Below are positions 1 to 5,154 of a stretch of 5,154 nt of DNA, in pieces. The DNA lies in the NCBI GenBank assembly GCA_018224455.1, contig JAGTUY010000498.1, positions 1 through 5,154 on the forward strand, read 5' to 3'. The notes below the pieces were generated by a model. That model saw only the letters and a list, made by a program, of their open reading frames with translations, was not told the DNA's origin and ran no database searches. Both the position numbers and the translations under genes were made by a program. Source of the DNA: Desulfosarcina sp. Lineage in GTDB: Bacteria; Desulfobacterota; Desulfobacteria; Desulfobacterales; Desulfosarcinaceae. Numbering within the stretch: position 1 is the first letter of the stretch; each line of letters opens with the position of its first letter.

Positions 1-2300
1 GGGAGCGGGAAGCTGTCGTATTTAAGTATTGGCGCGAAGGTGAGCACCCGGCTGCCGGGGATGTGCACGCTGTCCCGGATGCGGTTCTCTGCAGGAACGT
101 AAGTTCCTGCCAACCGCATCACCGGCGCTTCGGACTCGGCATCGTCCACATGGCGCTTTTCCACATTGACACCCCGTTCAAAGTAGAGGCCGTCTGGAAC
201 CCCTTCCATGCTCAGGGCATAGAATTGGCGCTGGGCGTTGGCCAGGATGTCTTCCACCTTGGAAAACTGTGGCAGCGCCTGGGGATATGCCGGAGAAAAA
301 CGAAGCGACGGGTCCCCTTCCGGGATGCCCCGACCAAATCCCATGACGATGCGGGCGACGCCGTCTTCCGCTTTCAAGGGGGCCACCGGATAGAAATTGT
401 TGGATTGGGCGATGCCGGAGATGTCCGGGTAGAAAAACGTGCCATGCCGGCTGCCCACCAGCTGCTGGATGATCACCGCCATCTGGTCTCTGCGGATCCG
501 GTATGCGGTGCCGCTTAAAAAACGTCTCGGATCCCGAAACCAGGTGGAGGCGTACACCAGCTTCACGGCAGTGACCAACTGGTTGCAGCGGATGGAAAAA
601 TCCGTATGGTTGTTGGGCACCATGTAGGTTTTATAAAGGCCGGTGAACGGGTGGTTGTGGACATCCTCAAGCAGCCCCGAACTCCTGATTGACAAGGGCT
701 GATGAACGGCTTCCAGGAATCGGTTCAACTGTTCCGCCAGCCAGGGGGGCATTGATCCGGCGAGAAAGGCCTTGGCAATCTGGTCGTCTGAGTCATCCGC
801 CATGGCTGACGGTTCCAGCCCGTTATGGGAGATAAAGGCGTCGAATCCTTCCGTGGTGATCACCAGGGTCTGAGGCACCTGGATGGTGACCTCCGGGTAG
901 CGTTCCTGAAGGTGGGGTGACCGGCGCAGCAGGTTGGACACGAAGGCCAGCCCCCGGGCCTTTCCACCCAGGGACCCCTTGCCGATTTTAACGAAATCGG
1001 AGATCTCGGGGTCGTAGTCCTTGGAGTTGAAATGCACCACCACCCCTTTCTGACGCCATTTGCGAAGCGCGTGGATGTGGGCGATGATATACTGGCGGAT
1101 GTCGTCCGCGCCGGAAAAATCGTCAGCCTTGGCCTTTCGCAAGCGCGAGGCCATGGCGATTTCACCACGGGCCATGATCCAGTTGGAGAAACGGTTGCGG
1201 GTGGCGTGGTAGAGCAGGGATTCATCGGGTACGGTCGGCAGGATCTCCTCGAGGGCTTTGAGATTGGCGGCGCGGGCGATTTCGCTGCCGTTGGGCCGCT
1301 TGAAGACAAAATCACCGAACCCCAGGGCATTTAGAAAGAACTGGTGGATTTCGGCCAGCAGATTGTCGCTGTTCTTGTCTAGAAAGGCCGCCGGCACCCG
1401 TTCGGCTAGATCTTTGTTTTGGGACTCGTTGCTGATCAGCAGAAGCGGCAGATCGGGAATCGCTCGATGGACCCCGCGCAGGAAGGTGTAGCCGGCATCG
1501 GCCGTAACCATGCCACCCTTGGGGTACCGGGTGTCGGAGATGATGCCGAACAGATACTCACCGTACTGCCGGTAAAGGGACATGGCCTGTTCGTAGCTTT
1601 CGGCTACGAGGATCTTCGGCCGGGCGCGCATTTTGAGCAGACGGTGTTCCTGGTTCAGGCTCTCTTCAAGTACCTCTTGGGTCTGGTTGACAACCTCTTT
1701 GTAGATCAGCGGCAGGAAGTAGGAGGTATACAGGGGAGAGTCCTCCACCAGAATCAGGACCCGCACCATGGCTTTTTGGGTATCTGCGGCCACGTTGAGC
1801 CGGTCTTCCATGCTCTTGACGATCGCCAGCAGCAGGTCCGAATCCCCGGACCAGATGAAGGTCTGGTCGATGCCGGAGATGTCTTTCCCCTCCGGCGGCG
1901 GGTAGATCCCCTTGACGCTGTGGGCCAGGAGCACCACCGGCAAGTCGGCGTGGACGCGTTTGACCTGGAGGCCCAGGTCGAAGACGTCCATGTCGTCCAG
2001 GTGAGGCATGGCGATGACCAGGTGGAACGGCTTTTGGGCCAGCATGTCCATGGCCTGGCCGGCAGTGGCCGCCTGGGTGATCCGCGGCGGGCGGCTGAGG
2101 TTCAGCCCACGGTATTCATTGATGATCTTGGACGCCAGGCTGCCGTCTTCCTCCAGGATATAGGCGTCGTAAGGGCTGGCCACCAGCAGGATCTCAAACA
2201 CCTTGTTTGACATCAACTCGTGGAATACCTTAAAGTGCGTGTCAAAATCCTCATTTGGGAAGAATACCGGCAGGTTTAAGGCGTCGCTGTTCATCTTCAT
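1..2300 (-). CDS. Receiver-like/PEP-pyruvate-binding (PPDK_N) domain protein, 3' end outside window
   Basis: The reading frame is open from ATG at 2300 to the window edge without a stop: 766 residues visible, C-terminus missing. Residues about 34-168 resemble a receiver fold (EILLVASPYDAYILEEDG, then LPVVLLAHS), but the usual acceptor Asp position holds Met98. Residues about 179-325 form a second receiver-like module that keeps an acidic pair (E186, D187), a candidate acceptor D256 in SDTRYP, S290 and K309. A helical linker follows. From about 437 comes a PPDK/PEP-synthase N-terminal ATP-grasp domain: GGKARG (445-450), IRSSGLLED (538-546), FTGLYKTY (552-559), MAVIIQ (607-612) and VMGFGRGIPEG (652-662). 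Known relatives of this domain bind ATP and phosphorylate pyruvate or make PEP through a separate phosphohistidine domain. Whether one follows here cannot be seen, so catalysis is unproven. No signal peptide or membrane segment is visible, so it is probably cytosolic. The start could also be ATG at 2294; neither has a strong ribosome site. It is divergent from the transporter gene. Confidence 0.88.
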   Translation of the reverse strand, partial: MKMNSDALNLPVFFPNEDFDTHFKVFHELMSNKVFEILLVASPYDAYILEEDGSLASKIINEYRGLNLSRPPRITQAATAGQAMDMLAQKPFHLVIAMPHLDDMDVFDLGLQVKRVHADLPVVLLAHSVKGIYPPPEGKDISGIDQTFIWSGDSDLLLAIVKSMEDRLNVAADTQKAMVRVLILVEDSPLYTSYFLPLIYKEVVNQTQEVLEESLNQEHRLLKMRARPKILVAESYEQAMSLYRQYGEYLFGIISDTRYPKGGMVTADAGYTFLRGVHRAIPDLPLLLISNESQNKDLAERVPAAFLDKNSDNLLAEIHQFFLNALGFGDFVFKRPNGSEIARAANLKALEEILPTVPDESLLYHATRNRFSNWIMARGEIAMASRLRKAKADDFSGADDIRQYIIAHIHALRKWRQKGVVVHFNSKDYDPEISDFVKIGKGSLGGKARGLAFVSNLLRRSPHLQERYPEVTIQVPQTLVITTEGFDAFISHNGLEPSAMADDSDDQIAKAFLAGSMPPWLAEQLNRFLEAVHQPLSIRSSGLLEDVHNHPFTGLYKTYMVPNNHTDFSIRCNQLVTAVKLVYASTWFRDPRRFLSGTAYRIRRDQMAVIIQQLVGSRHGTFFYPDISGIAQSNNFYPVAPLKAEDGVARIVMGFGRGIPEGDPSLRFSPAYPQALPQFSKVEDILANAQRQFYALSMEGVPDGLYFERGVNVEKRHVDDAESEAPVMRLAGTYVPAENRIRDSVHIPGSRVLTFAPILKYDSFPL
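78..120. repeat. 43-base near-palindrome inside the PEP-binding protein gene
   Basis: GATGCGGTT (78-86) pairs perfectly with AACCGCATC (112-120), and GCAGGAAC (91-98) pairs perfectly with GTTCCTGC (103-110). Unpaired bases are CTCT (87-90) on one side, a single C (111) on the other, and the loop GTAA. The result is a 17-bp hairpin with one internal bulge. It falls within codons about 727-741 and the frame continues through it. Confidence 0.85.
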
Positions 2301-2349
2301 CCGAATTGACCGTTTCAGGAGCGGGTTCGGTGCACTGGGCTGCCACGCA

Positions 2350-2378
2350 AGGATACGGTTGACGGCCCTTTTTTTCAA
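2350..2378 (-). promoter_or_regulatory. Candidate sigma70-like promoter for the PEP-binding protein gene
   Basis: Read on the minus strand, TTGAAA (2378-2373) is followed after exactly 17 bases by TATCCT (2355-2350). These match the -35 consensus at 5 of 6 positions and the -10 consensus at 4 of 6. Transcription would begin near 2343, leaving a leader of about 43 bases before ATG 2300. No clear Shine-Dalgarno lies before that ATG. The assignment rests on consensus matching only. Confidence 0.45.
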
Positions 2379-2401
2379 GTGAAAATGAGCGCCGTCGGCC
2401 C

Positions 2402-2407
2402 AAGGAG
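2402..2407 (+). promoter_or_regulatory. Shine-Dalgarno that sets the transporter start
   Basis: AAGGAG lies 10 bases upstream of ATG 2418 and supports that start. An in-frame GTG at 2379 would add 13 residues (a hydrophilic stretch beginning MKMSAVGPRS), but it has no comparable ribosome site. The protein from ATG 2418 begins directly with the conserved-looking MKSRRKAVWGWAMYDWANSAF segment. Confidence 0.75.
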
Positions 2408-2417
2408 CACGATTGTC

Positions 2418-3746
2418 ATGAAATCACGAAGAAAGGCAGTATGGGGCTGGGCCATGTATGACTGGGCCAATTCCGCTTTTGCCACCACGGTGATGTCCGG
2501 TTTTTTCCCTGTTTTTTTCAAGCAGTACTGGAGTGCCGGCGTCGACGTCAATCTCAGCACGGCGCGATTGGGACTGGGTAATGCCCTCGCCGGTCTGCTG
2601 GTGGCCCTGGCCGCACCGATTTTAGGTGCCGTGGCTGATCGGGGTTCTGCCCGCAAGCGGTTTCTGGCCCTGTTTGCCTACCTGGGGGTGCTGATGACTG
2701 CCGCCCTCTACTTCGTGGGCCAGGGGCAATGGGCTTTTGCTGTGGTGGTCTATGCCCTGGGTGTGATCGGTTTTTCCGGCGCCAATATCTTTTACGATGC
2801 GCTGATGCCGGAGGTGGCCGGAGAAAAGGACGTGGATTTCGTGTCGGGCTTCGGATTTTCCATGGGCTACCTGGGCGGTGGGCTGCTCTTTTTGATCAAC
2901 GTGCTGATGGTGACCATGCCCCAGCGGTTTGGTCTGGCCGATGCCGGTCAGGCGGTGCGGATCGGTTTTTTAACCGTGGCCCTGTGGTGGGGATTCTTCA
3001 CCTTGTTCATCCTGTTCTGGGTGCCCGAAGCGCCTGCGGCTGCGACGCGGACCACCACCGCCGGCATCTGGTCCGGCGGTTTGGCCCAACTCAGGCACAC
3101 CTTGGGCCGAATGCGGCACATGAAGACCGTCCTTTTGTTTTTGTGTGCCTACTGGTTGTACATCGACGGGGTGGACACGATCATCCGCATGGCGGTGGAT
3201 TACGGCATGAGTTTGGGTTTTGCCGCCAACGACCTTCTCCTGGCCCTTCTGGTAACCCAGTTCGTGGGCTTTCCGGCGGCCCTGGTATTTGGCCGGCTGG
3301 GCCAGCGGCTGGGGCCGCGCAAAGGCATATACATCGCCATTGGCGTTTACGTGGCGGCCACCTTCTGGGGGATCACCATGACCCGCAAGGAAGAATTCTA
3401 CGTGCTGGCGGTGGTCATCGGTCTGGTGCAGGGAGGCATCCAGGCCCTTTCCCGCTCCTATTACTCCCGCCTGATCCCGGCGGATAAACCGGCGGAGTTT
3501 TTCGGCTTTTATAACATGCTGGGCAAATTCGCCGCCATCATCGGACCGGTGCTGGTGGGCGGTGTGGGACTGCTCATGCGCCGGATACTCATGCCGGCAG
3601 ATCCCACGGCCACGGATCTGGTCCAGGTGGGTGCCATGGCCGCCCGATGGAGCATGGCCTCGGTGCTGATCCTCTTTGCCGCCGGGGCCATTTTGCTCTA
3701 TTTCGTCGATGAAGAGAAGGGGCGGGCGCAGGCAGCACTGCTTTAA
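2418..3746 (+). CDS. MFS transporter, UMF1/Atg22-like family
   Basis: This is a complete 442-residue integral membrane protein of the major facilitator superfamily. The N-terminal WAMYDWANSAFATTVMSGFFPVF pattern (residues 11-33) is typical of the bacterial UMF1 group related to yeast vacuolar Atg22. About twelve hydrophobic segments can be read: roughly 12-35, 54-74, 82-101, 105-127, 142-165, 182-201, 236-258, 271-292, 302-320, 327-345, 364-385 and 412-430. The long cytosolic loop (about 203-235) separates the two six-helix halves. The loop AVADRGSARKR (71-81) is the MFS motif A between helices 2 and 3, and FGRLGQRLGPRKG (291-303) is its counterpart in the second half. Length is normal for the family. 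Atg22 exports amino acids, but substrates of bacterial UMF1 proteins are mostly unknown, so none is assigned. The start at 2418 is chosen because AAGGAG lies 10 bases upstream; GTG 2379 is an alternative. It is transcribed alone, divergent from the PEP-binding gene and convergent with the phosphodiesterase gene. No oddity or frameshift is seen. Confidence 0.93.
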   Translation: MKSRRKAVWGWAMYDWANSAFATTVMSGFFPVFFKQYWSAGVDVNLSTARLGLGNALAGLLVALAAPILGAVADRGSARKRFLALFAYLGVLMTAALYFVGQGQWAFAVVVYALGVIGFSGANIFYDALMPEVAGEKDVDFVSGFGFSMGYLGGGLLFLINVLMVTMPQRFGLADAGQAVRIGFLTVALWWGFFTLFILFWVPEAPAAATRTTTAGIWSGGLAQLRHTLGRMRHMKTVLLFLCAYWLYIDGVDTIIRMAVDYGMSLGFAANDLLLALLVTQFVGFPAALVFGRLGQRLGPRKGIYIAIGVYVAATFWGITMTRKEEFYVLAVVIGLVQGGIQALSRSYYSRLIPADKPAEFFGFYNMLGKFAAIIGPVLVGGVGLLMRRILMPADPTATDLVQVGAMAARWSMASVLILFAAGAILLYFVDEEKGRAQAALL

Positions 3747-3748
3747 GA

Positions 3749-3930
3749 GAAAAATAACAATAACCAAAAATCAAATCACAGGTAAATCACAATATCCAAA
3801 TCCTAAATTCCAAGCGTAATCATCTATGGGGGAAGCCAACTTGACGATCGACTGCTGGTTTCGCCCTTATTTTGGACATTGGAATTTGGGATTTATTTGG
3901 AATTTGGTCATTGTAATTTGTTGTTTCCGG
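3749..3930. repeat. AT-rich imperfect inverted-repeat intergenic element
   Basis: Just after the transporter stop the composition turns abruptly AT-rich. The left arm (about 3751-3815) is A/C-biased on the plus strand and the right arm (about 3866-3930) is T/G-biased. Positions 3783-3809 pair with the reverse complement of 3869-3895 at 19 of 27 ungapped positions, and the outer portions pair more loosely. The right arm contains TTGGAATTTGG twice (3879-3889 and 3897-3907), an 18-base period. A less AT-rich core of about 50 bases lies between the arms. From memory, similar 'CAAATTCCAAATAAATC' sequences recur in intergenic DNA of several environmental bacteria and give rise to spurious short proteins. 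The element sits between convergent genes and may also serve as a bidirectional transcription stop, but that is inference. Confidence 0.6.
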
Positions 3931-3945
3931 TCCAGGAGCAGCATA

Positions 3946-3967
3946 CAGACGAGGTCTGATCGCAGAC
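3946..3967. repeat. Overlapping alternative hairpins CAGAC-GTCTG-CAGAC
   Basis: CAGAC (3946-3950), GTCTG (3954-3958) and CAGAC (3963-3967) allow the central arm to pair with either neighbour, with loops of 3 or 4 bases. The block lies 17 bases past the phosphodiesterase stop on the minus strand. It could help end that transcript, but no T-tract follows on that strand and the stems are only 5 bp, so it is not a convincing intrinsic terminator. Confidence 0.35.
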
Positions 3968-3983
3968 GTCCAGTTTGGCAGCG

Positions 3984-4802
3984 TTAGACGCTCCTGCATA
4001 TGGCCTGCATTTCCGCCGCCCGGTTGGAAAAAATCCAATCCACGCCGCGGGCGACCTCACGGAACAGGCAGCGCCGGGAATCGGCAAAGCCGGTCCCGAC
4101 ACCCTGACCCAGCCGATGATGGCGGGTTACCAACCCATGGGTTGCCAACAGGTAATGGCCGGCGATACCACCCCACCCACTCGATGCCGCCATGCGACTG
4201 AAACGGTCGATTCGTAACCGGGCGATGGGAACGAAGGCCCTGGCCGGTAGAAAGGCGAAATAGTCGAACAGGCCGGGATGCAGGCCCATCAGGTGGAAAT
4301 CCTTACCGGGGGAGAGGGCCTCGAGCTGTTTTTGCATGCGGCGGGACTGCAGCGCGGGCGCCGGGTAGGGTTCTTCCTTGATTTCTATCATTAGGTGCAG
4401 CCGGCCGCCGTATCGGTCGATCACTTCCGACAGGGTCGGGATCGAGGGAAATCTTTCCTTGATGGTGGCCAGCGCCATGTGGCCGATCCTGGCATCTTCA
4501 TCGAACAGGCGGCGGGTATCCAGGTCGTGAAAGACTACCGGAACCCGGTCACGGGTCCAGCGCAGATCCAGTTCGATGCCCCAGACCCCGGCATCGACTG
4601 CCGCGTCAAACGACGCCAGGCTGTTTTCGATTCGGCTGTGGTTGTCGTGTTCACCGCGATGGGAGATGAGGCGGCAGGATCTGAGAAGATGGGTCGGAGG
4701 GACCGGACGGGGCCATCGACGGTAGACCCTGTCGACCAGACAGTGGAACATCCGTTCGAGCCGTTCCTCCATCTTTATTTTTCGATCCAGGTCGTGTTCC
4801 AT
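3984..4802 (-). CDS. Glycerophosphodiester phosphodiesterase family protein
   Basis: This complete 272-residue protein has the GDPD fold signature. Such enzymes hydrolyse glycerophosphodiesters from phospholipid breakdown to sn-glycerol 3-phosphate and an alcohol, using a metal ion. Visible motifs in order: LISHRGE (45-51) with H48 and R49; IENSLASFDAAVDAG (58-72) with E59 and N60; GIELDLRWTRD (75-85) with metal ligands E77 and D79; VVFHD (89-93) with the second catalytic H92; LMIEIKEE (137-144) with E140 and K142; and the closing GVDWIFSNRAAEM (253-265), matching the usual GVDgiiTdrP end. All expected catalytic residues are present. The first 40 residues are charged and carry no signal peptide, so a cytosolic enzyme is likely, more like UgpQ than periplasmic GlpQ. 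The segment before the C-terminal motif (GQGVGTGFAD) lacks the Trp common there. ATG 4802 has no strong ribosome site; ATG 4772 (residue 11) is an alternative. The gene stands alone, convergent with the transporter. Substrate preference cannot be read from the sequence. Confidence 0.92.
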   Translation of the reverse strand: MEHDLDRKIKMEERLERMFHCLVDRVYRRWPRPVPPTHLLRSCRLISHRGEHDNHSRIENSLASFDAAVDAGVWGIELDLRWTRDRVPVVFHDLDTRRLFDEDARIGHMALATIKERFPSIPTLSEVIDRYGGRLHLMIEIKEEPYPAPALQSRRMQKQLEALSPGKDFHLMGLHPGLFDYFAFLPARAFVPIARLRIDRFSRMAASSGWGGIAGHYLLATHGLVTRHHRLGQGVGTGFADSRRCLFREVARGVDWIFSNRAAEMQAICRSV

Positions 4803-5042
4803 GACGGTATCAAAAAAGCCTTTGCCTATGCGGTGGTTTGGGGTATAGGGACGATTTGCTGTTGTGAAGCCGTTCAGGGTTCAGGGTACTCCGTATTTTA
4901 ACTGGATTTTAAGATTACGCTACCATATCCAATCGTAAAAAAACAGCCGACCGGTTGCTCAACAATTCAGCTCAGTCAAGGCTGACCCTTGCTGGGGCGT
5001 CGAGAGAGAATTCGTCAAGTGTCGCGGTGGTCTTCGCTTTCA
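4803..5042. other. Non-coding stretch upstream of the phosphodiesterase gene
   Basis: I find no convincing gene, RNA or terminator here. It must hold the phosphodiesterase promoter. Read on the minus strand, ATCCAA/ATTTTA at 4932-4906 gives TTGGAT, 15 bases, TAAAAT: a good -10 but a weak -35 and short spacing. A second TAAAAT lies at 4900-4895. Composition is less GC-rich than the genes between about 4890 and 4970. A T-run on the minus strand (A-run at 4936-4943 on the plus strand) lies upstream of the possible promoter. Confidence 0.4.
4873..4886 (+). repeat. Two TTCAGGG heptamers in inverted orientation to the distal array
   Basis: TTCAGGG occurs twice head to tail (4873-4879, 4880-4886). 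Its complement CCCTGAA is a one-base variant of the CCCCGAA/CCCAGAA phase of the array starting at 5043. The short pair and the long array therefore face each other across about 156 bases and bracket a unique stretch. Confidence 0.6.
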
Positions 5043-5154
5043 AACCCCGAACCCAGAACCCCGAACCCCGAACCCAGAACCCAGAACCCCGAACCCAGAA
5101 CCCCGAACCCCGAACCCCGAACCCAGAACGTTGAACCTCTGAACTCTGAACCCC
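5043..5154. repeat. Heptanucleotide tandem array AACCCCG/AACCCAG, running off the window
   Basis: Twelve uninterrupted 7-base units run from 5043 to 5126. Each is either AACCCCG (C) or AACCCAG (A), in the order C A C C A A C A C C C A. They are followed by diverged units at 5127-5133 (AACGTTG), 5134-5141 (8 bases) and 5142-5148 (AACTCTG), and a partial unit to the window end. The minus strand carries twelve G-runs of 3-4 separated by TTC or TTCT, which fits a G-quadruplex motif. No reading frame of a recognisable protein covers it. It may continue beyond the window. Confidence 0.92.

Noticed and set aside
63..518. Plus-strand open frame of 151 codons, with further ones at 439-627, 1032-1334 and 1258-1491.
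   Set aside because: All are shadows of the minus-strand gene, with low-complexity composition and no domain signature.
1419..2210. A 263-codon plus-strand open frame opposite the PEP-binding protein gene.
   Set aside because: It lies antisense to a frame with clear family motifs, and its His/Asp/Gly/Gln-rich translation has no recognisable domain. Such antisense frames are common in GC-rich coding DNA.
2359..2387. Possible plus-strand promoter TTGACG-17-AAAATG for the transporter.
   Set aside because: The -35 is good, but the -10 matches the consensus at only a few positions and lies very close to the ribosome site, so it is not listed as a feature.
2970..3767. Minus-strand open frame of 265 codons opposite the transporter, and a plus-strand frame at 2729-3487.
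   Set aside because: The transporter frame has twelve membrane segments and MFS motifs. The overlapping frames are Gly/His/Arg-rich shadows.
3820..4038. Minus-strand 72-codon frame containing NYNDQIPNKSQIPMSK.
   Set aside because: This peptide is the translation of the AT-rich repeat element fused to the shadow of the phosphodiesterase 3' end. I believe it is the kind of spurious protein that such repeats generate.
4131..4144. Perfect 14-base palindrome CAACCCATGGGTTG.
   Set aside because: It sits inside the 3' part of the phosphodiesterase gene, encodes ordinary residues (ATHGL), has no loop or second copy, and is plausible by chance in about 5 kb.
5043..5126. The heptamer array as a CRISPR array.
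   Set aside because: Units are 7 bases with no spacers of 25-45 bases and no cas genes in the window.

Overview
The window looks like chromosomal DNA from a moderately GC-rich anaerobic bacterium. The best guess is a Desulfobacterota (former Deltaproteobacteria) lineage of the Desulfosarcina/Desulfobacteraceae kind. This is inferred from the type of PEP/pyruvate-binding protein, from the UMF1-type transporter, and from the AT-rich 'TTGGAATTTGG' and 'GAACCC' intergenic repeats, which I associate with such genomes. No rRNA or marker gene is present to confirm it.

Layout: (1) Positions 1-2300, minus strand: a large gene without its 3' end (766 codons visible). It encodes two receiver-like modules followed by a PEP/pyruvate-binding ATP-grasp domain of the PPDK/PEP-synthase type. 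(2) Positions 2301-2417: a short divergent intergenic region with a good sigma70-like promoter for the minus-strand gene and a clear Shine-Dalgarno for the plus-strand gene. (3) Positions 2418-3746, plus strand: a complete 442-residue major-facilitator transporter of the UMF1/Atg22-like type. (4) Positions 3747-3983: an AT-rich convergent intergenic region that holds an imperfect inverted-repeat element and a small pair of alternative hairpins. (5) Positions 3984-4802, minus strand: a complete 272-residue glycerophosphodiester phosphodiesterase. (6) Positions 4803-5154: no gene. It carries two TTCAGGG heptamers at 4873-4886 and, facing them, a heptanucleotide array (AACCCCG/AACCCAG) from 5043 to the window edge. 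The minus strand of the array has G-quadruplex potential.

The three genes do not form one operon: the first pair is divergent and the second pair convergent. No shared pathway is evident. The transporter substrate is unknown, the phosphodiesterase would recycle phospholipid head-group diesters, and the PEP-binding protein probably has a regulated phosphotransfer or binding role. I see no defence island, CRISPR array, transposase, tRNA or rRNA. The least ordinary parts are the non-coding repeats, a 43-base near-palindrome inside the first gene, and the architecture of the receiver/PEP-binding protein. I do not see convincing evidence of a new multi-gene system.
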